Part shown: positions 25,445 through 34,900 of the stretch, in pieces
Layout of the letters: the number at the start of each line of letters is the position of its first letter
How positions within the stretch are numbered: the first letter of the stretch is position 1
Origin: Hymenobacter edaphi
GTDB taxonomy: Bacteria > Bacteroidota > Bacteroidia > Cytophagales > Hymenobacteraceae
Reading direction: 5' to 3'
Length of the DNA stretch: 64,000 nt
NCBI RefSeq assembly: GCF_003258365.1
Contig: NZ_QHKM01000008.1
Span: 168,713 to 232,712 of the forward strand
Made by a program: the position numbers and the translations under genes
The notes under the pieces: model-generated
The model's database searches: none
Told to the model about the DNA's origin: nothing
The model's input: the letters and a program-made list of their open reading frames with translations, nothing else

Positions 25445-25624
25445 GCGGGCGCCGGTTTAGCCGCGCCGCGCCGTAACCGGTGCCTACCCCAAGGCAGGCT
25501 TTCAGCCTGCGTCTGACGCGCAAGCAGCCCTTGCGAGTTCGGCGAAGCCTCGGGCTACGTAGGTTGAACACCAGCTTTAGTTCGGGCACCGGTTACGCCG
25601 CTGAGTGGCTAAACCGGCGCCCGC
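25445..25624. repeat. 180-bp imperfect palindrome
   Basis: Perfect 18-nt outer arms (25445-25462 and 25607-25624) and perfect 11-nt inner arms (25473-25483 and 25586-25596) fold the whole gap between the oxidoreductase and S1-protein genes. Inside are a smaller hairpin with GCAGGCT and AGCCTGC arms and a block related to neither flanking gene. It looks like a compact mobile or MITE-like element, but no target duplication was established. Confidence 0.7.
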
Positions 25625-25637
25625 ACGGCCGGCGCTT

Positions 25638-26471
25638 TTACTCGGCGTCGTCGATGAGGCGCGTGGAGTCGGGGTGCAGCTCCACCTGGCCGCGGCGGTA
25701 GAGGGTGCCGAGGGCTTTTTTGAACACCTTCTTGCTCATGCCCACGCGGCGGTAGATTTCCTCCGGGTCGGTTTTGTCGGTGATGGGCAGCTTGCCGCCG
25801 GCTTTGCGCAGGTAGCGCACCAGCTCGTCGGCGGCGGCCAGGGCTTCGTCGTAGCCCTGGCGCTGCAGGCTCACGTCCACCTTGCCGTCCTCGCGCACCT
25901 GGCGCACGTAGCCGGTCAGCTGGTCGCCGATGCTGAGCGGGCGAAACACCTCGTTGCGGAACAGCATCCCCTGGTAGCGCCCGTCGACGAGCACGGCGTA
26001 GCCCAGCTCGCTCTGGCCGGCCACCAGCAGCGGCACCTGCTGGCCGGGCTCCAGCAGCGGGTTGCGGTCGGTGAACCGCTCCCACTTGGCAGTGGCCACC
26101 AGGCGGTCGGAGGTTTCGTCGAGGTAGATGTAGACCAGCACCAGGTCGCCCACGTGCACGCGCTTGGGCTGGTTGCGCAGGGGCAGCAGCAGGTCCTTGA
26201 GCAGGCCCCAGTCGAGGAAGGCGCCCAGCGCGCTGGCGGAAGTGACCTTGAGTACGGCAAACTCATTGACCTTGGCCAGCGGCGTTTCGGTGGTGGCGAT
26301 GAGGCGGTCCTCGGAGTCGCGGTACACGAAGGCGCGCACCATGTCGCCCACGCGCACGCCGGCCGGCACATAGCGGTCGGGCATGAGAATGTCGCCGTCG
26401 TCGGAAGTCAGGTAGATACCAAATTCGACGAAGCGGGCTACTTCCAGGTCGTTATAGTCGCCAAGGTTCAT
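25638..26471 (-). CDS. cvfB: S1-domain RNA-binding protein (CvfB family)
   Basis: The 277-residue protein matches CvfB/YitL: an N-terminal S1-like domain, further S1-like domains (NPLLEPGQQVPLLVAGQSELGYAVLVDG region), and a C-terminal winged-helix (VGMSKKVFKKALGTLYRRGQVEL). The motif MLFRNEVFRPLSIGDQLTGYV is typical. In staphylococci CvfB affects virulence gene expression through RNA binding; its role in Bacteroidota is unclear. The ATG at 26471 is well placed behind a GACCTTTG -7-like element. The gene is complete and of normal length. Confidence 0.9.
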   Translation of the reverse strand: MNLGDYNDLEVARFVEFGIYLTSDDGDILMPDRYVPAGVRVGDMVRAFVYRDSEDRLIATTETPLAKVNEFAVLKVTSASALGAFLDWGLLKDLLLPLRNQPKRVHVGDLVLVYIYLDETSDRLVATAKWERFTDRNPLLEPGQQVPLLVAGQSELGYAVLVDGRYQGMLFRNEVFRPLSIGDQLTGYVRQVREDGKVDVSLQRQGYDEALAAADELVRYLRKAGGKLPITDKTDPEEIYRRVGMSKKVFKKALGTLYRRGQVELHPDSTRLIDDAE

Positions 26472-26518
26472 GGGCAGGGGAGGGGCAGTTATCGAGGAGC
26501 AACGCGGCTCTAGCCGGG

Positions 26519-26526
26519 CAAAGGTC
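26519..26526 (-). promoter_or_regulatory. -7-like element GACCTTTG
   Basis: On the minus strand GACCTTTG matches five of the six fixed positions of TAnnTTTG. It lies 47 nt before the ATG of the CvfB-like gene. No clear -33 TTTG is visible. Confidence 0.35.
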
Positions 26527-26601
26527 GGGAAGTTTAGGCGTTAGGGAGGGGCAGGGTGTATACTTATAGTTTGTCTGGAAATTCTGGTAGGGAAATAACC
26601 C

Positions 26602-26919
26602 TTATCCACCCGGTTTCCCACCCGTAGCTGCTATTGCCCAGGTAAGAAACACCAAAGGTGAGATACACAGAACGGCTCCCAGCGCGTAGGCAGTAGCAAG
26701 TTTATAGCGTTTTGTAGTCAGCATTATCACCAGCAGTACGGTATTGGCTAAGCTGCTGAACAGAGCTGTGAACCAAGCAAAGACGGCAAGTGCTAGCCAA
26801 GTCGATTCTGAGTGAGGCAGGATCTTAGTACTCCAAAAACACAGGGCCAGTACTACTAAAACACACGTGTTCAGAATAGATGGCCCTGCAGAAGCGCGGA
26901 CAAATACACGAAGCGGCAT
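26602..26919 (-). CDS. Small three-helix membrane protein, unknown
   Basis: A 105-residue protein with three hydrophobic stretches: about residues 15-32, 42-67 and 74-98. It has no motif I recognise. Base composition of the gene and its surroundings (26560-26980) is visibly lower in GC than the neighbouring genes, and codon choice uses more A/T-ending codons. This suggests a recent arrival or a weakly constrained gene. The ATG at 26919 lies 59 nt after the stop of the BamA-like gene on the same strand, so it may be co-transcribed with it. Whether it is expressed cannot be decided from sequence. Confidence 0.6.
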   Translation of the reverse strand: MPLRVFVRASAGPSILNTCVLVVLALCFWSTKILPHSESTWLALAVFAWFTALFSSLANTVLLVIMLTTKRYKLATAYALGAVLCISPLVFLTWAIAATGGKPGG

Positions 26920-26978
26920 AGTTGTGAGTTCATCATTTATTTCCCTTAGCGCATAACCTATTACCCTTCTAAGCTCCG

Positions 26979-28880
26979 CTACAATCCCGAGTCATACCGC
27001 ACGATGCTGGGCTGGCCAAAGCTGAAGTCGTTGAAGCGGTAGATGGTGCGCGAGGTCTGGTAGAGGCGGGTGCCGCGGCCGTCGTCGACGCCCTGGGGGT
27101 AGAAGCCAAACAGCAGCTGAATGGTGTTGACGGCCAGGTATTCGTTGCGCAGACGCACGCCCAGGCCGAAGCCGGTGTAGGGCTTGTTCTGAAAGGGCGA
27201 AGGGCGGCCGTTTGTGCTCAGCCAGGCTACGTCGGCCCAAGCAATGCCGGCCACGCGGAAGCCCAGGAACGACACCGGCGTAAACACGTTGGCCTCGTAG
27301 TTGAGCACGAAGCGCGAGGTGCCGCGCAGGATGCCGTCGTCGCTCATGCCGCGCAGGCCCCGGTCGCCGGCAATGCTCAGCACCAGGTCGGAGGGCTGCC
27401 GGCCGATGCCGATGATGCTGCGGTTCCAGAAGAAGTGGCGCCACTGCCAGTTGCCGGTGTGGTACAGGCGCGTGAAAGCCAGAATTTCGCTGGAAAACGC
27501 GCCTTCCTGCCAGCGCCCGTAGCGGTAAAAGCGCCCGTACTCACCGTTGACGTACAGGTAGCCGTGCAGCGGGTTGAAGCCGGCCAGCGCCACGCGCCCC
27601 GCGAAGTAGGAGCGCCCGCCGGTGGGGTTCACGTCGTAGCCGCTGGTGAAGGTGAGCAAGGAGCCCGTGGGCACGTCCTCGGTGCGGCCGAAGCCGAACA
27701 GGTAGCGGTCCTTGTAGTAGCGGCGCACGCTGTAGCCCAGGCTGAACAGGGCCGTGTTGCTGCTCTGAAACGTGGGGTCGGGGCGGCGGTAGTAGTCGGT
27801 GCGAATGGCGCGGGTGGCCACCACCACGCGGGCCGGGTTTTCGTAGCCCAGGTCGTAGGAGCGGGGCTGAAAGGCGCGGCCCACCCAGGCATCGGCCACG
27901 GTGTAGCCCATCGGGTCGAACTCCGGAATGGTGCCGTCCTCCGGGAAGGTGCGCTGAATGCCCTGGTTGAAGCGCGTCAGGTTCAGGGCGTAGGCGTAGC
28001 GCGTATTCACCGACACGAAGCCGCGGTACAGCGACGCCCCCGCTTCCTCGTACTGCCACTGGTTGCGGTAGCGGGCCTGCACGCCCACGTAGTTGCGCAG
28101 CGGCACGGTGTAGCTGCCCTCGTACTGCCAGCCCTGCGGGTTCGAGAGGCCGTAGTCGAGGCGGTTGCGGAAGTCGTGGCCGCGGGCCAGGAAGTTCTTG
28201 TCGCGCAGCGTGAGCAGGCCCGCGCCCACGTCGCGAATCTGCAGGCCACCGCTGATGCTGAACACGTCCTTGGTGATGACCTTGATGTCGACGCTGTCCT
28301 TGGTGGAGGTTTTTTCGTTGACCACCACCCGCGCATCCAGGATAAAGTTGGTCTGGCGCAGCAGACGCTCGGTTTCGGCCAACGACTGGGGCTTCAGCTC
28401 CTGGCCGGGCCGGAACAAGAGCAGCTTGCGAATCTTGCGCCGGGCCGTCTTGATGTGCAGCGCGTTGCCGCCCTTCTCCAGAATGTTGCGCGGCACCCGC
28501 GTCGAGTCGTTGATGTTGAAGCCAAACGCGTCGAGCGTCTTCACGTCGACGCGGCGCACCACCTTGTAGTTGTGCCGGTCGTACTGCCGGTCGAGCAGCG
28601 TGGCATCGAGGCCGCCCTGCTCCTCGCGGCGCTCGGTGAAGTTGAAGAGCACCGAGGCTGCCTTGCCCAGGATGGTTTTGCGCTTGGTGTAGGCCTTGAG
28701 CCCGCCGAGGAAGCGCTGCTGGTCGAAGCCGCGGCGCAGCGAGTCGACGGGCGCGCTGGCGGGGCGGCGCACGGTGTCGCGCACAGCGGGCTGCTGCTGG
28801 GCTACGGCCGGGCCCGCCGACGCCAGGGCCAGCACCGGTACGAGTAAGGATAGGAAGTAGCGCGGCAGACGGGTAAGCAC
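26979..28880 (-). CDS. BamA/TamA-like outer-membrane protein with POTRA region
   Basis: The 633-residue protein begins at GTG 28880 with a signal peptide (Leu/Ala-rich, cleaved near AVAQ). A soluble region of about 190 residues includes an FRPGQELKPQSLAETERLLRQ segment, as in POTRA domains that recruit partner proteins. From about residue 215 to the end come long beta-strands of an Omp85-type barrel (RDVGAGLLTLRDKNFLARG, RYRNQWQYEE, SIAGDRGLRG), with a conserved-looking GIGVRLRNEYL strand near the end. The product probably helps assemble outer-membrane proteins or export a passenger; it is shorter than true BamA, so it is more likely a paralogue. It reads away from the radical SAM gene. Confidence 0.85.
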   Translation of the reverse strand: MLTRLPRYFLSLLVPVLALASAGPAVAQQQPAVRDTVRRPASAPVDSLRRGFDQQRFLGGLKAYTKRKTILGKAASVLFNFTERREEQGGLDATLLDRQYDRHNYKVVRRVDVKTLDAFGFNINDSTRVPRNILEKGGNALHIKTARRKIRKLLLFRPGQELKPQSLAETERLLRQTNFILDARVVVNEKTSTKDSVDIKVITKDVFSISGGLQIRDVGAGLLTLRDKNFLARGHDFRNRLDYGLSNPQGWQYEGSYTVPLRNYVGVQARYRNQWQYEEAGASLYRGFVSVNTRYAYALNLTRFNQGIQRTFPEDGTIPEFDPMGYTVADAWVGRAFQPRSYDLGYENPARVVVATRAIRTDYYRRPDPTFQSSNTALFSLGYSVRRYYKDRYLFGFGRTEDVPTGSLLTFTSGYDVNPTGGRSYFAGRVALAGFNPLHGYLYVNGEYGRFYRYGRWQEGAFSSEILAFTRLYHTGNWQWRHFFWNRSIIGIGRQPSDLVLSIAGDRGLRGMSDDGILRGTSRFVLNYEANVFTPVSFLGFRVAGIAWADVAWLSTNGRPSPFQNKPYTGFGLGVRLRNEYLAVNTIQLLFGFYPQGVDDGRGTRLYQTSRTIYRFNDFSFGQPSIVRYDSGL

Positions 28881-28917
28881 AGGAATCAGACACCGCCCGG
28901 GCCCCGGGCGTTGCCAA

Positions 28918-28925
28918 CGAAGATA
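28918..28925 (-). promoter_or_regulatory. -7-like element TATCTTCG
   Basis: On the minus strand TATCTTCG matches TAnnTTTG at five of six fixed positions and lies 37 nt before the GTG of the BamA-like gene. The same octamer is present before the esterase gene (53154-53161). Confidence 0.35.
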
Positions 28926-29063
28926 CGAAAGCCCCGGTCGGTGCGGTTGCGCGGCGTATTATGCTGAGGTTGTGTCTAAAAAAATTAGTCCCAAAAAAAC
29001 TGGAACTGAGTTGCGCAACCAGGCGTTTTTTGGGTTCTTTACAACCCGAAGCGCAGCCCCTCG

Positions 29064-30389
29064 ATGAACGAGCGAATCATAGAAAAGCTAAGCATTTTGG
29101 CCGACGCCGCCAAGTACGATGCCTCCTGCTCGAGCAGCGGTGGCAAGCGTAAGAACATGGACAAGGGCCTGGGCAACGCCGAAGGTATGGGCATCTGCCA
29201 CTCCTACACCGAGGACGGCCGCTGCGTGAGTTTGCTGAAGATCCTGCTCACCAACCACTGCATTTTCGACTGCGCCTACTGCGTTTCGCGCAAGTCCAAC
29301 GACGTGAAGCGCGCCGCCTTCACGGTGGAGGAAGTGGTGGACCTGACCATGAACTTCTACCGCCGCAACTACATCGAGGGCCTGTTTCTGAGCAGCGGCA
29401 TCTTCTCCTCGCCTGACTACACCATGGAGCGGCTGGTGCGCATCTGCAAAAAGCTGCGCACCGAGGAGCGTTTCAACGGCTACATCCACCTCAAGACCAT
29501 TCCCGGCGCCTCCGAGGAGCTGATTCAGGAAGCCGGCCTCTACGCCGACCGCCTGAGCGTCAACATCGAGCTGCCCTCGGAGCTGAGCTTGCAGGCCCTG
29601 GCGCCCGAGAAAAACTACGCCGAGATTCTGACGCCGATGAGTCAGATTCAAAGCAAGGTGGCTGCTAACCGAGAGGAGCGGGAGCTGTTCAAGAAAGCCC
29701 CGCAGTTTGCCCCCGCCGGCCAGACCACCCAGCTCGTCGTGGGCGCCTCGCCCGAAACCGACCACCAGATCATTCAGCTCACCGACAGCCTCTACAAGGG
29801 CTACGGCCTGAAGCGCGTGTACTACTCGGGCTACGTGCCCGTGTCGGGCGACCAGCGCCTGCCGCAGGTGGTGCAGCCCCCGCTGATGCGCGAGCATCGC
29901 CTTTACCAGTCGGACTGGCTGATGCGCTTCTACGGCTTCGACGCTGACGAAATTCTCGACCCGGCGCACCCCCACCTCGACCTGGAAATCGACCCGAAGC
30001 TGGCCTGGGCCCTGCGCCACCGCCACGTATTCCCCGTCGATGTGAACACGGCCGATTACGAGCTGATTCTGCGCGTGCCGGGCGTGGGCATGAAGTCCGC
30101 CAAGCGCATCGTGGCCGCCCGCCGCTTCGCCCCGCTCACCCTCGACCACCTGCACAAGTTCGGGGTGGTGCTGCGCCGGGCGCGCTACTTCATCACCTGC
30201 CGCGGCATGGCCCTGGAAAAGCGTGAGTACGACGAGCAGACCGTGCGCCGCAAAATCCTCTACGGCGACGGGCAGACCCGCTCGGCCCTGGTGAAGCGCC
30301 AGCTCGACCTCTTCGCCCCCGAGCCCACCATCGTCACCGCCCCCGACCTGGTGTCGCCCCAGCTCGATTTGTTCCGCCAGGCCGGCTGA
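29064..30389 (+). CDS. Putative DNA modification/repair radical SAM protein (TIGR03916-like)
   Basis: The 441-residue protein has a radical SAM cluster motif with a CxxxCxxC spacing at Cys66, Cys70 and Cys73 (HCIFDCAYC). Other conserved-looking Cys residues occur at 22, 45 and 54. The N-terminal MNERIIEKLSILADAAKYD and later LFLSSGIFSSPDYTMERL match the family of DNA metabolism radical SAM proteins. A helix-hairpin-helix DNA-binding region (ILRVPGVGMKSAKRIVAARRF) covers about residues 330-360. The family is regularly paired with TIGR03915 proteins, and such a gene follows at 30948. The exact reaction is unknown. The ATG at 29064 is well defined. Confidence 0.9.
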   Translation: MNERIIEKLSILADAAKYDASCSSSGGKRKNMDKGLGNAEGMGICHSYTEDGRCVSLLKILLTNHCIFDCAYCVSRKSNDVKRAAFTVEEVVDLTMNFYRRNYIEGLFLSSGIFSSPDYTMERLVRICKKLRTEERFNGYIHLKTIPGASEELIQEAGLYADRLSVNIELPSELSLQALAPEKNYAEILTPMSQIQSKVAANREERELFKKAPQFAPAGQTTQLVVGASPETDHQIIQLTDSLYKGYGLKRVYYSGYVPVSGDQRLPQVVQPPLMREHRLYQSDWLMRFYGFDADEILDPAHPHLDLEIDPKLAWALRHRHVFPVDVNTADYELILRVPGVGMKSAKRIVAARRFAPLTLDHLHKFGVVLRRARYFITCRGMALEKREYDEQTVRRKILYGDGQTRSALVKRQLDLFAPEPTIVTAPDLVSPQLDLFRQAG

Positions 30390-30433
30390 CTGCCCGATCA
30401 AGCCTAGCCCCCTCTTCTCTCAATACCACCGCC

Positions 30434-30616
30434 ATGACTATTCTCGACCACCAACAACCCGCGCTGCCCCTCGGCCCCACGCTCGACGAAGCCGATAAAG
30501 TGGCCCGCATGGCCTGCTGCTGCCGGCTTTCGGAGCTGCTGCCCATCGTGCGCCAGCAGCTGCAGGCCCGCCGCGAGCAGCTGGCCGCCCAGCAGCGCCC
30601 CGCCGAAGCCGCGTAA
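30434..30616 (+). CDS. Small Cys-Cys-Cys protein between the radical SAM and TIGR03915 genes
   Basis: A 60-residue protein reads from a good ATG, 45 nt after the radical SAM stop. It contains CCC at residues 28-30 and a charged helix (LPIVRQQLQARREQLAAQ) at the C-terminal half. It resembles no family I know. The position inside a two-gene functional pair is suggestive, but the gene is short, so it could be a chance frame. The three adjacent cysteines might bind iron or zinc, which is only speculation. Confidence 0.45.
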   Translation: MTILDHQQPALPLGPTLDEADKVARMACCCRLSELLPIVRQQLQARREQLAAQQRPAEAA

Positions 30617-30947
30617 GCTTTATTTCCGCGTCGTAGCGCGAACCGCAGGTCAGCGGAGCGAACTTTCAGTTCGCGTATTCCGCACGTTTGTCGACCCGAA
30701 TGGCGCGAGTCTGTCGCGCGTGACTCGTGTTGATGAGTAGAATTCTTCAGACTCCCGGCCGCCAGCGGCCCTGCGGAACCGCGCCAATCGGGAAGGAAAC
30801 ACTTTATCGTTTAAGTGCCGGGAGTCTGGAGACTCCCATCCATCGGGCGACACGAGTCAGGCGCTGCGCGCTTCAGACTCGCGCCAGCCAGGAGCCAGCG
30901 CCGAGCCAGCTAAGACTGGAATCAGCTTGTAAGCCCGTTTTATCACC
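30617..30947. repeat. Gap with nested palindromes
   Basis: This gap of 331 nt holds a palindrome of about 140 bp. TGACTCGTGT at 30721-30730 pairs with ACACGAGTCA at 30850-30859, and CAGACTCCCGGC at 30748-30759 pairs with its exact complement at 30817-30828. Short repeats of GCGCGAAC and TTCGCG type precede it and an AGACTCGCGCC stretch follows. No promoter element of the usual type was seen next to the GTG at 30948. The palindrome may be an REP- or MITE-like insertion. Confidence 0.6.
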
Positions 30948-31874
30948 GTGAAAAAGCTGCGCCCTACTTCCCTGGTCCGCCGCGCCCCCGGGCTGCCGGC
31001 TCAGCCGTCCGTTACCTCGCTGCGGGCGGGCGGGGCGCTGCCGCCCGGGTTCGATGCGGCGGCCCGCTTTACCTACGACGGCTCGTTCGACGGGCTGCTG
31101 TCGGTGCTGCTCACCTGCTGGCAGCTGCGCCGCTGGCCCGAGGCCATTGCGCCGGAAGGGGCGGCCCAGGGCGGGTTGTTCAGCGAAACCCACTCAGTGC
31201 TCACCGACGAAGACCAGGCCCGGCGCGTGTGGGAAGGCATGCTGCGGCACATGCCGGGCGAGGCGCGCACCAACCTCTACAAAACCTTTCTCTCGGAGCG
31301 CGCCGACCGGGAGCTGCTCATCTTCCGCTACGTGCAGCTGGCCATTCAGGCTGGTGGGCAGGACATCAGCGAGCATTTCGCCGACGATACCGTGCGCACG
31401 GTGGCCGAAATCAACAAGCAATTGTTTCGCGAAAAGCACCGCATGGAGGCCTTCGTGCGCTTCGAGCGGACCCAGGACGGACTGTTTCACGCCAGCATCG
31501 AGCCCGATTTTGACGTGCTGCCGCTCATTGCCGAGCACTTCACCAAGCGCTACGCCGACCAGCGCTGGCTGATTTTTGACCGGCGCCGCCGCTACGGCCT
31601 TTACTACGACCTGCAGCGCACCGACGTGGTGAGCTTCGACCGGGCCGTGGAGGCGGTGGCAGCCAGTAGCAGCGCCGTATCGGCCGCCGTGCTCGACGAG
31701 CGGGAGCCGCTGTTTCAGGTGCTCTGGCAGGCGTATTTCGACCACGTCAATATCCCCGAGCGCAAAAACGTGAAGCTGCACCGGCGCCACATGCCCAAGC
31801 GCTATTGGCGCTACCTCACCGAAAAGCAGCCCCGGGAGCGGCAGTTCCGGCCCATTGACAATAAGCGACGGTAA
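30948..31874 (+). CDS. TIGR03915-family putative DNA repair protein (DUF4130)
   Basis: This 308-residue protein belongs to the family found next to DNA-metabolism radical SAM proteins. The core starts at about residue 40 (FTYDGSFDGLLSVLLTCW). It has LRHMPGEARTNLYKTFLSERA in the middle, a DVLPLIAEHFTKRYADQRWLIFD strand region, and a C-terminal FQVLWQAYFDHVNIPERKNVKLHRRHMPKRYWRYLTEK segment rich in basic residues. The first 39 residues are a basic, probably disordered lead. The start is a GTG at 30948. It is separated from the radical SAM gene by a small open frame and a palindrome, although the two are normally close neighbours. Confidence 0.88.
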   Translation: MKKLRPTSLVRRAPGLPAQPSVTSLRAGGALPPGFDAAARFTYDGSFDGLLSVLLTCWQLRRWPEAIAPEGAAQGGLFSETHSVLTDEDQARRVWEGMLRHMPGEARTNLYKTFLSERADRELLIFRYVQLAIQAGGQDISEHFADDTVRTVAEINKQLFREKHRMEAFVRFERTQDGLFHASIEPDFDVLPLIAEHFTKRYADQRWLIFDRRRRYGLYYDLQRTDVVSFDRAVEAVAASSSAVSAAVLDEREPLFQVLWQAYFDHVNIPERKNVKLHRRHMPKRYWRYLTEKQPRERQFRPIDNKRR

Positions 31875-31974
31875 CACACTATCCGGGCGGGCATTTCGAC
31901 TGTCCCCACGCATTCTCCGTAAGGGCTTGGAGCACTGAGTCGGCACCCGAGCGCCGGCGTTGCCGCAGAGCTCT

Positions 31975-34900
31975 ATGTGGATTGTTCGAATTGCGCTTTC
32001 GCGCCCGTACACGTTTGTCGTCATGGCCCTGCTCATCGTGGTGGCCGGGGTGGCGAGCGTGCTGACCATGGCGGTCGACATCTTCCCCGAGGTCAATATT
32101 CCCGTGGTGGGCGTGGTGTGGCGCTACGAGGGCATGAGCGCCGAGGAAATGAACAAGCGCGTGCTGAACGTGAACCAGCGCGTGTACACCACCACGGTTA
32201 ACAACATCGAGCACCTGGAGTCGCGCGCCATCAAGGGCGTGGGGCTGATCAAGGTGTTTTTTCAGCCCGGCACCGACCCCGAGGCCGGCGTGGCCCAGCT
32301 CACCGCCATTACGGCCACGCTGATCCGGGGCTTACCGGACGGCATCGGCGCCCCGCTGATTATCCGCTACTCGGCCTCCAACGTACCCATTGCCCAGGCC
32401 AGTCTCAGCTCCGAAAGTCTGGGCGAGGCGGACCTCTACGACGCGAGCAGCTCGTTTATTCGCCCCGGGCTGGCGGTGGTGAAGGGCGCCTCCCTGCTGG
32501 TGCCCAACGGCGGCCGGCGCAAGCAGATCATGGTGGACCTGGACCCCGAGGCGCTGGCCGGCAAGGGCCTGTCGGGCAACGACGTGGTCAACACCCTCAT
32601 CAGCCAGAACGTGATTCTGCCCGCCGGCGTGGCCAAAATCGGCGACCGGGAGTACGACGTGCGGCTGAACAGCAGTCCGGAGATGATCCAGACGCTCAAC
32701 GACCTGCCCATCAAGACCGTGGACGGCGTGCCGGTGTACATCCGCGACGTGGCCTTCGTGCACGAAGGGGCGGCCGTGCAAAACAACCTGGTGCGCCAGG
32801 ACGGCAAGCGCACGGCCGTCATTCCCATTCTCAAAAGCGGCCTGGCCAGCACACTGGACGTTATCAACGGCATCAAGCAAGAGCTGCCGCAGGTGCTCCA
32901 GACCGCCCCGCCCGGCCTCGACGTGAAGCTCCTGTTCGACCAGTCGTTTTTCGTGCGCTCGGCCATTACGGGCGTGGTCGTCGAAGGGCTGACGGCGGCG
33001 GCGCTGACGGGCGTGATGATTCTGCTGTTTCTGGGCTCCTGGCGCTCCACGGGCATGATTACGCTCAGCATTCCGCTGGCGGCGCTGCTCACCATCACCA
33101 TTCTGTACGGGCTGGGGCAGACGCTCAACATCATGACCCTGAGCGGGCTGGCCATGAGCATCGGCAACCTGGTGGACGACGCGACGGTGGAGGTGGAAAA
33201 CCTGCACCGCAACATGAGCATGGGCAAGGGCGTGAAAAAGTCCATCCTCGACAGCGCCAGCGAAGTGGCCCTGCCCGCGCTGGTGTCCACGCTCGGGCTG
33301 GCCATCGTGTTCGTGCCCGTGTTCTTCCTCACGGGCGTGGCCGCCGACATCTTCACCCCGCTGGCCACCACGGTGATTATCGTGCTGTTTGTGTCGTATC
33401 TGCTGTCGCGCACCCTGCTGCCGACTATGGCCTCGGTGTTTATGCGCAAGGAGCTGCCCATCTACCACCAGCAGGGGCCGGAGCGGGTGCCCAGCCAGGA
33501 AATCCGCGACGGGCAGCCGGTGAGCGAGGCTGAGAAAGGCCTGCAGCGCCTGCGCGCCGCCGAGCAGGACAAGGAAGCCGCCCGCGACACCCCGCAGGAA
33601 GAAGCCGAGGAAGCACCCTTGACCGACGAGGAAAAGAAGGGCGCCGAGAAAATTGAGAAAAGCTGGATCTGGCGGGTACACGTGGGCTTCGAAAAGCGCT
33701 TCAACCGGCTGCGCGACGCCTACGGCGAGGCCCTGCGCTGGTCCCTGGGCCACCGCAAGCTGGTGGTGGGCTGCTTTGTGGGGCTGTTTGCGGTGTCGGC
33801 CTGCTTGTACCCGTTTATCGGGCAGGACTTCTTTCCCAAGGTCGACGCCGGGCAGATCCGCCTGCACGTGCGCGCCCCCACGGGCACCCGGCTGGAGGAA
33901 ACCGAGCGGCGCTTCCGGGAAGTGGAGCAGCTGATTCGGCGCGTGGTGCCGGCCGAGGAGCTGGATCTGGTCTTGTCCAACATCGGCCTGCCCAACATCC
34001 CGGTGAACCTGCTGCTGAGCGACAACCCCGTCATCGGGCCCGGCGACGGGGAAATCCTGGTGGCGCTGAAGGAAAAGCACGGGCCGAGCGAAGACTACAT
34101 CCGCGAAATCCGGCGGCGCGTGAAGCAGGAGTACCCCGACCTGGAAATCTTCTTTCAGCCGGCCGACATCGTTAACCAGACGCTCAACTTCGGCCTGCCC
34201 GCGCCCATCGACGTGCAGGTGACGGGCCGCTCGGTGGAGGAAAACGAAAAGCTGGCTCGGCGCCTGCAGGCCAAAATAGCCGCCGTGCCCGGCGTGGTCG
34301 ACGCTTTTATCTTTCAGACCAAAGTGCCCCAGCTGCGCCTGGACGTGGACCGCACCCGCGCCCAGCAGGCCGGCCTCTCGCAGAGCGACGTGGCCGACAA
34401 CGTGCTCGTCAACCTCAGCTCCAGCACCCAGACCAACCCCAACCAGTGGCTCAACCCCGAGTCGGGGGTGAACTACACCGTGGCCGTGCAGACGCCGCCC
34501 AGCCGCCTGGCCACCCTCGACGCGGTGAAGAACATCGGCATCACCGGTCCGAACCAGCCGGAAGCGCAGCTGCTGGGCAACTTCGCCACCACCCGCCGCG
34601 AGCTGGCCACCGCCGTAGTCAGCGACTACGACATTCAGCGCGTGCTCGACGTGTACGCCAGCGTGGAAGGCCGCGACCTGGGCGGGGTGAGCAAGGACAT
34701 CCGCGACATCGTGAAGTCCCTGGAGCTGAACCTGCCGGAGGGCTCGTTTATTGAAGTGCGCGGGCAGGTGGAGAGCATGCGCACCTCGTTTCTGGGCCTG
34801 GGCCTGGGGCTGGTGGGCGCCATCGTGCTGCTGTACCTGCTGATGGTGGTCAACTTTCAGTCCTGGCTGACGCCGTTTATCATCATCACGGCCCTGCCGG

